The notes under the pieces are model-generated. The model was not told where the DNA came from, made no database searches, and saw nothing but the letters and a program-made list of their open reading frames with translations. DNA of 64,000 nucleotides from Alentia gelatinosa. Its lineage: Eukaryota > Annelida > Polychaeta > Phyllodocida > Polynoidae. The DNA lies in the NCBI GenBank assembly GCA_950022655.1, contig OX465584.1, positions 63,986,841-64,050,840 on the forward strand. Direction: 5' to 3'. The position numbers and the translations under genes were made by a program. Of the stretch, positions 33,882 to 44,182 are shown in pieces (within the stretch, counting starts at the first letter, position 1; each line of letters begins with the position of its first letter).

Positions 33882-34387
33882 AACAGGTCCCTGGACTGAT
33901 GGCATCTCTTCGGCCCGATGGCAACATCTTTCTTAGACCGCTGGCACCACTACCTAGACTGATGGCACCACTCACTGAGACTGATGGCTATTGTCGGGTT
34001 ATACTGTCTACGCCACTTTTCAACTACCGGGTATATTATATTTGCATATAGGAGAAATTATGTGATGATTAAACAACAACAAAAAATCTCTGGGTCCAGC
34101 CCCCTCGGCGCTGGCAGGTGGGGTCCCGGCCGGCCACCCGACTCGGTGCCGACTCGGTGCCGCCTCGTTGCCGGTCTCGGTAGCAGCGGTGGTCTCCGTG
34201 GCAAAGTGGTCATGAAATCAATGAGGTTTTTTTTCAGAAATCAGAAACAAAACACCTTAAAACTAAATTGGCAACACTGGTATTACATGACTATTGCATA
34301 TTGATACTATATACTATATAAGTGGTTCCCATGTTCAGGTAAAAAGTGAGGTGGTGCCATCAGTCTAGGTAATGGTGCCATCAGTCT
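33882..34387. other. No gene recognised; one GC-rich patch
   Basis: 34095-34200 is GC-rich with a duplicated GACTCGGTGCC. No exon borders could be supported. Confidence 0.35.
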
Positions 34388-34636
34388 AGGGCCCCGTTAA
34401 ATAAAAAAATGAACGATAAAAGAAGTATCTTACAATTCTCGTCGGTGGCAAACTCTAGTATAAAAATCTATCGTGGAAGTGGACGAGCATTGGACGAGAG
34501 GATAAAATGAACGATCGTGAGTGGTGTTGAATAAGAAATCGTCCATTTGTAAATTCTCGTTTATTTCTCGTCCATCCTTCAACATATCTTATCGTCCAGC
34601 CTCATGGACGATACTTTTATATTCAACGGGGCCCTG
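34388..34636. mobile_element. MITE-like element with GGGCCCCGTT ends
   Basis: GGGCCCCGTTAAATAAAA at the left, mirrored by TATATTCAACGGGGCCC at the right. A related end, ATTCAACGGACCCC, lies near 34848. The interior has ACGATA and GGACGA words. 34637-35069 has no recognised gene. Confidence 0.55.
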
Positions 34637-35069
34637 TTACCCTCTAGAGGTATGTTCTGGGACGAAAAATGGGCGACAAAATGGGCGACATTTTCAAAAT
34701 GAACAGTTTTATGCTACACCACCTACGACCTTTAATGTCCTCGTATCGTCAAAGGCTCGTACACCTATAACATATTTTTTTGTGCTACTTTTCGGCAACA
34801 ACGAGACTTGTACGATATTCTTTTTATCGTAGAATTATTATTCAACGGACCCCAGACATTTGCTGAAAGACCTAACAGCGTTGGGTGCAGGCCTTAAGTC
34901 CCACACATTGGCGGGCGATAGGTGAAGCCATACGCTATAGGCCATACCGAGGTAAAGTGAAGCCATACGCTATAGGCCATACCAAGGTTAAGTGTGGCTT
35001 CACACTGCATGGGAAACCTTATCACCCATCATGATAAAGGACACCACAGATGGGGATTGTCTATAGATT

Positions 35070-35355
35070 AAGGCCCAGCGTCCACCTACCACGATATGGC
35101 TCCGATATGGTCTACGATGCACCTCCCGATAAAAAATCTAAATCACGTCGGAAGGTCACCTAATATCGGGGCAGTTGACCATGTTTCTGCGATTAGACAC
35201 CGATAAAAACCCCATACACTGCGTGGTGGATTGGCATGTTTAGACATATGTCTACGATTTTGCACCTTCCCGATATGTCTCCGATATAGACTTTTTGTAT
35301 CGGTGCCATATCGGTAGGTCTAAATTTCTATTGTAGTAGGTGGACGCCAGGCCTT
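35070..35355. mobile_element. MITE-2 copy, 286 bp
   Basis: AAGGCCCAGCGTCCACCT to GGTGGACGCCAGGCCTT, inverted in interior order relative to 11910-12195. Confidence 0.8.
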
Positions 35356-35634
35356 ACCTCATAATCATTGTTGACCAGTCAGTGTACATTCGATGATCAA
35401 GCCCCAAAACTACTGGGAGTTGATTTTCTACACACACTTTTAGATCAAAATTAACCATGAACTTAACATTGGAAACTCGCACTCAATACCCATGGAGTAT
35501 TTTTTTTTAAAACTCAATGGCGTTGGTATCACAAACATTAGCCAATCTGTCTGTTTACATGACCATTGTTTGGTTGCATTTATTATCCATCTTTTCGAAT
35601 AGATTAAGCCCAGTAATTGCCATATTAAAGGTAA

Positions 35635-35765
35635 TAACAATAGGGACTATTTTCTGGCTCTAGAACACAAAGGGACTATTTTTCCGTATACCATGGCTTT
35701 GGATCGGTATACCAAAAATTTGACTCCACACCACAGTTATGGCATCTGACAGGTTTTATAAAATG
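35635..35765 (-). repeat. Dispersed repeat family (GGGACTATTT)
   Basis: Same organisation as 11790-11908: two GGGACTATTT blocks, then GTATACCATGG and TATGGCATCTGACAGG. 35766-36224 has no recognised gene. Confidence 0.6.
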
Positions 35766-36224
35766 GACTAGCGACTTCGTCGCGTCGTCGTATTTGATCG
35801 GTGAGTGATTTAGTGGCGCCCCCTACTATTAATACCTGAACTATCAATTAGTTCCGGACTATCATTTCATGTGACACCGATTTTACCGACTACCAGCGCA
35901 ATTATTCTCGTGGCTGATCACGGGGGAAGGCAATCAGAAAACTACAGTTTTGAATTATGATTTCAGTATGGATAGAAACAAATCCTAAGTATAGAAAGAC
36001 ATCTGTGTAGAGAAACACAAAAAATAGTAGCAGCTTACAGTTTAGAACTACACGAGAATCTCACTCTCGTGGCTTTTCAATCTCCACTCCTAGGTCTCGT
36101 TCACTATGTCTCTATGTGCGGGAGCAACTTCAAGCGGATTCGACGAAATTCTACCGTTTTAGATATAGTAGGTAATCATGGTTTACTGAGTCCCAATACA
36201 TTTTCCATGGGGTCTTTGTATACG

Positions 36225-37451
36225 ATGGATAATATTGTCGTAAAACTTGATGAGTTTTAATCTTGGCCACCGTATGCCACAACTGGAGTTTGGCATAGTG
36301 ATTTCATGAGGCGAAGTTGAGTGAAGTCTGGAGCCAAAAACTCCAGGAGCGGAATGCGGTAGCCACGATTAAAAGAATCAGGTTTTGATTTTATCCTACC
36401 CTGTCTCCTCGATTTTGGAAAATTAAGTGATAACAATTCTGTATGCCACTAGTGGCATATAAAACTCTGTATGCCAGTCAGCGTGGCATACGGAAACTCA
36501 ATGTTAAGCCTATGGAATTTTTCATTAGGGGTAGGATAATTAGGAGAAACCAAACAAGAGTTAGTCGAGTTGTTGTTTATCGCACGATGGCAAGGTAGCG
36601 TATCACTGCAAGAGGCAAAGCTGAGTGCAGTGAGGAGCAGACCTTGCTGGAGTGTGATAAACAACGACTCGCCTAACTCGAGTCTGGTTAAGAATTTATC
36701 CTACCCTGTCTATATTACTTCAGAATATTAAGAAATACCATAAACCTCACTGATATCCAGTGAAAATTGCATGACACTCCATAATGTGTGCTTGTTGATA
36801 CTCTCGATATCGCTCTGGTCTTGCTCGCTCATTGGTCATTTTGCACATGACGTCATTTCACAAATATATCCCACTAGACCGATAAATTTCATTTTTCTGT
36901 ATACTCGCCCGAATACAGTCGGCCAATGTTAAGCCTATGGAGTGTTTTATTAGGGATAGGATAATATCGTAAAACTGGATGAGTTTTAATCTTGGCCACC
37001 GTATGCCATGACTGGAGTTTGGCATAGTGATTTCAAAAGGCGAAGCCGAGTGAAGTCCGGAGCCAAAACTTCAGGAGTGGAATGTGGTGGCCATGATTAA
37101 AACAAATCAGGTTTTGATTTTATCCTACCCTGTCTCCTCGATTTTGGAATTTTATGTGATAAATATTCTGTGTGCCACTAGTGGCATATAAAACTCTGTA
37201 TGCCAGTCAGCGTGGCATACGGAAACTTTTTATTTACTTATTTTTTTTAATTTATATGTCTTTTATTAGGTTTCTATTGGTACAATAGTTCTTCCAATTC
37301 AGTGTAGACGAACAATGAACATGAACAGTGATATATGGTATTTACAATGAATGCCCTTTATCAAGGGGGTTTTCGATTTCATTTGAACATCAGTATACAA
37401 TATGATTGTTCAATGTTAAGCCTATGGAACTTTATATTAGGGGTAGGATAA
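36225..37451 (+). mobile_element. Six-module chain of hairpins and cores
   Basis: Alternating hairpin 36225-36390, core 36391-36539, hairpin 36545-36690, core 36696-36963, hairpin 36964-37115 and core 37118-37451. Each core has TTATCCTACCC and GGGTAGGATAA-type ends and CAATGTTAAGCCTATGG. Hairpins one and three share GTTTTAATCTTGGCCACC arms; hairpin two has unrelated GAGTTGTTGTTTATC arms. The last core carries an AT-rich insert (about 37229-37408) and ends about 10 bp from a receptor splice donor. Confidence 0.8.
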
Positions 37452-37465
37452 GATAATATACTGAC

Positions 37466-38004
37466 CTAGAGCGGGGATGGCGTCCGGGGTTGGGGGCAGG
37501 GTCTCGCCGACGATCAGCAGGAAGACGACGAGCGCCAGCAGGATGGTGATCTCCAGATTAACCTTCTCCCCGGACTCGACGGGCAGGAAGAATCCCAGGA
37601 ACGACACGGCGTAGATAAGCAGACAAGGGAAGATGAGGTTGATGATGTAGAAGAGACTTCGGCGGGTCATGTGGATGGTGAAGGTAACATCAGGGTAGGG
37701 CTCCACGCAACAAGCGTAAATCTTCTCATGCCGATCAACCCCGATCTTGTCAACGTACCATTCCTGGTTCTTGGGGGTATAGTAGACAGTGTTGTGCTCA
37801 CTCTCGTTGAACGTCACGTTCAACTTGAAGCCATGGAAGGTCCATGAGATGAAGATGATCTTACATTTCTGGCGGTCGAAGGGGAAGTGGCGAACATCGA
37901 GGGTGCAGTAGGTGGTTACAACAGCGGGGAACATCCACAGGACAGAGCCGTTGTAGTTTACGATGGAGAAGGTATCCATGAAGTCTTGGAAGCTGTCGTC
38001 AGCA
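37466..38004 (-). CDS. Nicotinic-type receptor subunit, exon with Cys-loop, loop C, TM1 and TM2
   Basis: Large central exon of the receptor. The acceptor TCTTCCAG precedes TGCTGAC at 38004, and the donor GTCAGT follows at 37465. It joins the 110-bp exon in phase 2 and the last exon in phase 1. In order it shows the Cys-loop (CTLDVRHFPFDRQKC, 13 residues between the cysteines), the loop B tryptophan in SWTF, the vicinal cysteines of loop C in YACCVEPYPDV (an alpha-type agonist-site mark), TM1 (LFYIINLIFPCLLIYAV) and TM2 after GEK. The GEK motif and Glu at 20' fit a cation channel. Oddities: Asn at 2' and Glu at 4' of TM2. An array of copies of the first 64-66 bases with the acceptor follows upstream in the intron. 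Confidence 0.97.
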
Positions 38005-38650
38005 CTGGAAGAGGATATAGGGACAAGGTCAATGTCAAGGTCAGGTCAAGGTCAAAATGAGATCATCCAGACAAAGGTGGTAAGGACAGAGCCGTTGTAG
38101 TTTACAATGGAGAAGGTATCCATGAAGTCTTGGAAGCTGTCGTCAGCACTGGAAGATGATAAAGGGACAAGGTCAAGGTCAAGGTCAAGGACAAGGTAAA
38201 AATGACCATCCAAACAAAGGTGGTAACAAGGAAAGAGCCGTTGTAGTTTACGATGGAGAAGGTATCCATGAAGTCTTGGAAGCTGTCGTCAGCACTGGAA
38301 GATGATAAAGGGACAAGGTCAACGTCAAGGTCAAGGACAAGGTCAAAATGACCATCCAAACAAAGGTGGTAACAAGGACAGAGCCGTTGTAGTTTACGAT
38401 GGAGAAGGTATCCATGAAGTCTTGGAAGCTGTCGTCAGCACTGGAATATGATAAAGGGACAAGGTCAATGTCAAAGTCAGGTCAAGGTCAAAATGACCAT
38501 CCAAACAAAGGTGGTAACAAGGACAGAGCCGTTGTAGTTTATGATGGAGAAGGTATCCATGAAGTCTTGGAAGCTGTCGTCAGCACTGGAAGATGATATA
38601 AGGACAAGGTCAATGTCAAGGTCAGGTCAAGGTCAAAATGAGATCATCCA
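37939..38650 (-). repeat. Tandem copies of exon start plus splice acceptor
   Basis: The first 64-66 bp of the receptor exon, its acceptor and about 80 bp of AGGTCA-rich intron repeat every 144-146 bp. Acceptor positions are 38004 (real), then 38148, 38294, 38440 and 38585. All four extra copies keep TTCCAG and the open exon start but lack the rest of the exon and any good donor. Confidence 0.95.
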
Positions 38651-39405
38651 GACAAAGTTGGTATTGAGGTCACATCAAGGTCAAAAGGAGGAATTTAATC
38701 AACTTGTTTATTAAGTATTGGAAGTGGTCGTAGAGCAATGGAATATGACATAGAGACAAGGTCATTTTCAAGGTCAGGCCAAGGTCAAAATGAGATCTTC
38801 CAGACAAAGGTGGTATTAAGGCCAGTTCAAGGTCAAATGGAGGAATTCAGTTAGCTTTTCCATGAAGTATTGAAAGTGGTCGTGAAACACTGAAATATGA
38901 TGGAATGGCAAGGTCAATGTCAAGGTTAGGTCAAAGTTGAAATGACCATCTAGTCAAAGGCAGTATCAAGGTCACTTCAAGGTCAAAAGGTGAAATTCGA
39001 TTTGCTTGTCCATGACGTGTTGAAAGTGGTCGTCAAATACTGAAATATGACATGAAAATATATGAAGTCCTTGAAATTGATAGTACTGAAATAGGCCAAG
39101 CAGACATATGTGGTATCAAGGTCAAATCAAGTTGAAAAGGAGGAATTCAATCAGCTTGTCCATAAAGTATTGAAAGTGGTCGTCAAATACTGAAATATGA
39201 CAGAATGGCAAGGTCAATATCAAGGTCAGTTCAAGGTCAAAATCATAAAATCTCAATTAACATGAGTCCTGGAATCTGTCACCGGCACTAACACAGAACA
39301 TGGAGATCAATCTCAGGGTCATTTCAAGGTCAAATAGAGGAATCTTCAAATGAGATATGGATGAAGTCTCGGAAATTGTCCTTGGCACTGAAACAGAACA
39401 TGCGG
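38651..39405 (-). repeat. Decayed continuation of the exon-acceptor array
   Basis: Further units at about 38703, 38856, 39005, 39155, 39255 and 39355 keep the order CCATGAAGT, TTGAAAGTGGTCGT and ACTGAAATATGA with growing divergence, plus AGGTCA-rich spacers. Several keep AG at the old acceptor position. 39406-39915 has no recognised gene. Confidence 0.75.
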
Positions 39406-39915
39406 AAAATGTCTATAACAAGAATGGCTAAAGCTTCAAACGGGAACTCTTAATACGTTGGTGATATAATTGGTCGTCAGAATCGTGTAAACTGGACCGA
39501 ACCCGGCATTGTCATGTCTTTAACGCAACAACAAAAGGTAAAAAAACTTCAGAAAAGCAGAAACTTCAGAAAACTTGCTTTCTCGTATATCCTACTTTCA
39601 TGATACTACAGTCATGTACAATGTCTCATGTACCACGTCAAATAATGTGTTATTTTTCTTTAATACCATCCTCATTAACCCAAAATGACTACTGAAATGT
39701 CTGCTGATTGGAATACAGTTATTAGGCATCAATAGAGAGGACTGAACCCAAGAGTGTTCAAAGAAAAATGAAACATTGATAAATAGAAGGGGTGGCAACT
39801 AAGTACATAGTAAGTCCAGGACTTTTTTTTATAATTTCTTTTTATTGGGTCAGTTCGCATACAAAAACAGTTGCGGTCTACCACTTTCTCATTTGGACGA
39901 TCAAGAATTTTGAGT

Positions 39916-39968
39916 AATATCAATACTTAACTTATGCATGTTATATACATAAGTTAAGCATTGATATT
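39916..39968. other. 21-bp-arm hairpin
   Basis: Arms 39916-39936 and 39948-39968 match at 20 of 21 positions around an 11-nt loop (inner arm TTAACTTATG). It stands alone in AT-rich intron. Confidence 0.75.
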
Positions 39969-40061
39969 TTCTTTATGTTTGAATTATTTATTATATATTA
40001 TATAAAATAAATAGCTAAAATATTAAGAAAATCAATGGAGCGAAGAAACAGACCACAAGGT

Positions 40062-40376
40062 AATAGTTGGGAAAAAATCAGTAGTCCCGTGACCATGACT
40101 TCTGAACATCCATATCTCACCTTGGTTGTCTAGAGGGGACCATTTTGAAAAAATTTCGCTCCTATATCCCTCTGAGTAGGTGGGGGAAAACTCTGAAATA
40201 ACGCGTCTTAAAAAATTCACCCGAGGACGGTGCTGGCGGCCAAAAACGATCACCCACATAGATCTAGATGAGGTAGAGAGGCAAATAAGGTGTCATTTCC
40301 CACTAAACCTAACATGAGGAATTCGAAAGAAACGGTCACGGGACTATTGATTTTTACCCAACTATAATGCAATCCT
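40062..40376. mobile_element. MITE with about 35-bp inverted ends
   Basis: TAATAGTTGGGAAAAAATCA and GTAGTCCCGTGACC at the left are mirrored by GGTCACGGGACTATTG and TTTTTACCCAACTATA at the right. The interior shows no coding. Confidence 0.75.
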
Positions 40377-40423
40377 TATATTGGTGATTCACAGAATGTC
40401 CTGTAAATGTTGGAAGGTGTCAA

Positions 40424-40471
40424 TGTTCCTCAATGTTCCTCAATGTTCCTCCATGTTCCTCCATGTTCCTC
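40424..40471 (+). repeat. 10-bp tandem repeat
   Basis: About five copies of CAATGTTCCT, the last ones with CCATGTTCCT. 40472-41271 holds no recognised gene. Confidence 0.8.
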
Positions 40472-41271
40472 CTGTATTTGTTCTCTTTCAGCACCCGGAA
40501 TATATCATTTATACATATTGAAGCACTATCTAAGACTTTCTATGATCTGATATGACAATCAGACAATTTGGAGAATGAATGAGTAGTGGAATTCAATGGA
40601 ACAGTTCAACAAAATGAAAACTGATGGGTGGTAACGAAGTGTAGTATTAGGAAAGTTAGTTATTCAGGTGTTTCTTAACATGAAAATAATGGGAAAAAGA
40701 AAAGAAAATTACTCAAAATCCAGTAAAAAAAAATTTGAATAGGAGCAAGTATATGACCACATAAGATTATGTTGTGATTGATAACCAATGTTAAGATTTC
40801 TGAACGCATACAACCTACACGAAATGTCTTGAAATCTGGAAATAAACACTGCTCTTATAATTAAAAAAACAAAAAAATCTGACGGAAACTGACAAAGACA
40901 AGCAGCCTTTCTGCGCATGCCCAGACTCATTCAGATTCCGGTTGAAGAATCGGTCGTGGATCAGATCGATTCGGCTGGGAACAGACCGGCCTTAGAGAAT
41001 GGGGATTTAAAGAGGTTATTGGAGATTGATGGAACGGGAGAATTTCTCACAGGTGCGAGCTAACAACGTCTAACTAGATTAAAATGTCCACAGCTGACTG
41101 GTCAGCTTTTTACTACAGGCACAGGCAGTGGAGTCTTTTGTGAAAGGGAGGAAGTTGTTGCTGTTCCCTTCACTTTGTGGGCAGTTCGTTATTTTAAAAC
41201 ATAAATTGCGGTAGAAAATCGTATGAAGAGGTATGGAGAGAGCCCAAGTATGAACACACAACTGACCAGCT

Positions 41272-41630
41272 GACGTCCAATGCACATCTACCGATTTCAG
41301 CATTGATGTGCCCTTGTCGGCAACAAAGGAACGGTACTTTGTCTCAGGCGAGGCATCCTGACTGAGTCAGCCCTAGTCGGTAGATGTGGGGCAGCTATAG
41401 GCAAGGGTCAGCCAACGATTAGTGAAATCCGCCCCTGGAGATGTTCTTTTGTTGCCAGCGAGTTGTTGGTTGATGTTCCTAAATCGCTCGGCAAAAGTTT
41501 ATCAACATGTTGATAAATCCAATCGGAGACAACAATACATTGGAAATATTCCCCTTTCGGGTTATGTAATTTTCCTGCGACAAGTTCACTGACAACAATA
41601 TGATTTGGGAACTAAATGAATCGGTATGAA
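41272..41630. mobile_element. Diverged MITE-1-like copy
   Basis: CCAATGCACATCTACCGATT at the left, GTCGGCAACAAAGGAACGG and ATCAACATGTTGAT inside. The right end is only partly kept (GGGAACTAAATGAATCGG). Confidence 0.55.
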
Positions 41631-41644
41631 ACACAGCGGGAAAT

Positions 41645-42130
41645 AAACATATTTGTATGCTCCGGGAATGGTGATACACACTCCCTATATGTTTTCTATG
41701 GACACTTTGTATTAGGTGGATATATCTGTATGGTCTGGATATGGTGATACACACTCCCTATGTGTTTTCTATGGACACTATGTATTAGGTGGATATATCT
41801 GTATGCTCCGGGTATGGTGATACACACTCCTTATGTGCTTTCTATGGACACTTTGTATTAGATGAAAATATATATATGCTCAGGGTATGGTGATATTTTC
41901 TATGGACACTTTGTATTAGGAGGATATATATCTGTATGCTCCGGGTATGGTGATACACACTCCCTATGTGTTTTCAATGGACACTTTGTATTAGGTGGAT
42001 ATATCTGTATGCTCTAGGTATGTCCATACACACTCCCTATGTGTTTTCAATGGACACTTTGTATTAGGTGGATAATGAATATGTGTATGCTCTAGGTATG
42101 GTGATACACACTCCCTGTTTTAAATGGACA
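41645..42130 (+). repeat. About 73-bp minisatellite, 6-7 units
   Basis: GGTATGGTGATACACACTCC and CTATGGACACTTTGTATTAG alternate through the array. One unit is shortened near 41890. Confidence 0.85.
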
Positions 42131-42275
42131 CTTTGTGAATAATGAAATATCTTATTCATCTGTTATTAAGAAATGTAGGATGAGTAAGGTAAGTAGGTTA
42201 TGCCTTTAATAACAATCTGACAACAGAAGGGTTATCATTTCGGCTCTAGGTGATTTTATGTGTTGGTGAACTTAC

Positions 42276-42385
42276 AAATTGTTGATGAAGATGTCAGGTT
42301 TCCAGATATCCATTGCTGGTACCCAAACATACTCTACGCCGCCGAACCTTGCCGGGTCCCAGCGTAAAAACTCGTCCACCCATCG
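42276..42385 (-). CDS. Nicotinic-type receptor subunit, 110-bp exon
   Basis: Acceptor TTTCTTTCAG, then CGATGGGTG at 42385; donor GTAAGT begins at 42275. The length of 110 bp equals the fourth coding exon of vertebrate nicotinic subunit genes. It encodes RWVDEFLRWDPARFGG and continues to the WKPDIFINN segment, matching the loop D tryptophan and the WxPD signature of the ligand-binding domain. The exon ends in phase 2 and joins the exon starting at 38004, reading NNFADDSF. The loop A tyrosine expected in the LYN motif aligns with Asn here, so agonist binding may differ from classical receptors. Alignment across this point was made by eye. Confidence 0.95.
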
Positions 42386-42520
42386 CTGAAAGAAAACAAA
42401 TGACAAATAATTAAATATCTGCCGTTGACAGAACACCGCCGATGCAAAAAGACAACAAGATAATAGTGAACGATAACACAAAGAAGGAAGCAACAGACCC
42501 GTTGGAAAGGTGTGCGGGTT

Positions 42521-42986
42521 TTAACCCTTTAAGGACGAATGATGCCTTGAGGCATCAACCAGCCCTGACCAAATGATGCTTTGAGGCATCAACCGGCCCA
42601 GGCCAAATGATGCCTTGATGCATCAACTGGCCCAGGCCGAATGATGCCTTGAGGCATCAACCAGCCCAGGCCGAATGATGCCTTGAGGCATCAACTGGCC
42701 CAGGCCGAATGATGCCTCAAGGTATCATTTCTCTTAGACCTATGAAATTGTTTTTGACAAGGATATAATTTTTCAATATACATGAAATCTTCAGAAAATA
42801 TAGGTATAATATAAAAATCAATATTAGTAAGCTAAGATAAGTGAAATATTATGGATTTCCAATAATATCATGTGATGAAACATCAAATTAGCACTTTATC
42901 TAAAATGTGTTCCTCCTTTACACTATCACTGGCACCCGTCCTTATGGTGACAGCTCTGCCACAGGTGGCCGTCCTTAAAGGGTTAA
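42521..42986. mobile_element. MITE-6 copy with palindrome array, 466 bp
   Basis: TTAACCCTTTAAGGACG at the left and CGTCCTTAAAGGGTTAA near the right end, both with TTAA. Inside, AATGATGCCTTGAGGCATCA repeats about every 33 bp with AACCGGCCCAGGCC spacers (42539-42730). The palindrome centre is TG in nearly all units. Confidence 0.85.
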
Positions 42987-43079
42987 AGGGTCAAGATAGT
43001 GACTAAGCATAAAAGAGGTGTTAAGACCGATATTAACCTGTGGACCGCCATTTTATAAATCTCGCACAATCTCGTGCAT

Positions 43080-43232
43080 ATCACATCTCGCCCACGTGAT
43101 TAGAACCTAATTCCCGCCCTTCCCGCCTCACGTGACCATCTACTTTGAATCGCGCACGCGCAGAAGGGAACAATTTCTTTCAGCGGAACCGGAAATGGTT
43201 AAGCGCCCCTAGGGGCAGAGACACTCGTCATA
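43080..43232 (+). promoter_or_regulatory. CpG-rich promoter-like segment
   Basis: Contains CACGTGA twice (about 43095 and 43132), an NRF1-consensus CGCGCACGCGCA (43151-43162) and an Ets-type ACCGGAAATG (about 43188). All lie within 150 bp upstream of the ATG at 43233. Position and composition suit a housekeeping promoter on the plus strand, inside a receptor intron. Confidence 0.5.
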
Positions 43233-43264
43233 ATGGCGGCTGCGGCTGAGCTGGTGCTGGGCCG
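43233..43264 (+). CDS. Possible short first exon, gene unknown
   Basis: The ATG lies in CATAATGGCGGCTG, a YY1-like context. Ten codons (MAAAAELVLG) plus two bases lead to a strong donor, GTGAGT, at 43265-43270. It would be the start of a gene on the strand opposite to the receptor. No second exon was recognised, so the call rests on promoter motifs, start context and donor only. Confidence 0.4.
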
Positions 43265-43337
43265 GTGAGTAAGGAGATTCGTTGTGATGCCGGGTACCAG
43301 CTCTTAATGCACGCCTGCGCACAGCTGAACATTGCCG

Positions 43338-43384
43338 ACGCCATCTTAGCCGCCATCTTAGCCGCCATCTTAGCCGCCATCTTA
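43338..43384. promoter_or_regulatory. 12-bp array of YY1-type sites
   Basis: Four CGCCATCTTAGC-type units in tandem, each containing GCCATCTT, the reverse complement of the YY1 core AAGATGGC. It lies about 75 bp inside the predicted first intron. On the minus strand the units read as an in-frame run of Met-Ala-Ala-Lys. Confidence 0.6.
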
Positions 43385-43498
43385 ACTGGAGGAGACACAG
43401 CCGGGTCAGACCTAATTGCAGCCAGACTAGTCTGATGTCTGGTTCGTAGTGTCTAAATGCACCACACTGAGTAAATAGGATGGACTCAGGGACTTGGC

Positions 43499-44070
43499 TT
43501 AAAGGCATATCGGACAATTTGGCCCGAAAATTAAAACCCATATCATTTCCCTGGGAGGTGTTTTTAAAACTAAAAGATATTGAAAAAATAGAAAAAGAAA
43601 GAAATCGAAAAGAAAAGAAAAAAAGAGAAAGATTCATGGCATATTTTGTATCTACTGAACTGTAGTCATATGACCAATAAAGAAATTGAAAAAGGAAAAA
43701 TATAGAAATTGAAAAACAAGAAAAAGCAATGGCATATTTTGTATCTACTAGATTGTATTCATATGACCAAATGAAGATATTGAAAAAAAAATGAAAGAAA
43801 GAAGAAAAATTCATGGCATATTTTGTATCTACTAGATTGTATTCATATGACCAAATAAAGAAATTGAAAAAAATGAAAGAAAGAAGAAAAATTCATGACA
43901 TATTTTGTATCTACTGAATTGTATTCATATGACCAATATATAAAACTGGAAAAATAATTGAAAAAAAAGAAGAAGAATTTATGGCATATTTTGTATTTAC
44001 TGAAATGTATCCATATGACAAAATAAAGCAATAAAAAAATGAAGAAAAATTCATGGTATATCATAAGTAG
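43499..44070. repeat. MITE end followed by an about 85-bp minisatellite
   Basis: 43499 starts TTAAAGGCATATCGGACAA, the inverted right end of the 51243-51770 element. From about 43625 a unit of 83-93 bp repeats five times: ATGGCATATTTTGTATCTAC and CATATGACCAA with A-rich linkers. Confidence 0.75.
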
Positions 44071-44151
44071 CTACAGATCTCGATGCAGTTTCTTCTTAGC
44101 ATCCTATAGAATCATATCTGAGGTTGTGTTTGGAGAGAGAGAAAGCAGGCA

Positions 44152-44182
44152 TGTGTGTGTGTGTGTGGGGGGGGGGGGGGGG
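44152..44182 (+). repeat. GT microsatellite ending in a G run
   Basis: About eight GT units pass directly into 16 G. 44183-45060 has no gene that I can support; an AAAATGGCAGACGAC start context near 44292 has no good exon end. Confidence 0.85.

Noticed and set aside
38102..38596. Extra copies of the receptor exon as mutually exclusive exons
   Set aside because: Each copy stops after 64-66 bp and runs into intron sequence without a donor, so none can serve as a full alternative exon.
43209..43814. 201-codon minus-strand frame
   Set aside because: It joins the A-rich minisatellite and the 12-bp YY1-type array in one frame; the content is Phe/Ser and Arg/Trp repeats without family likeness.
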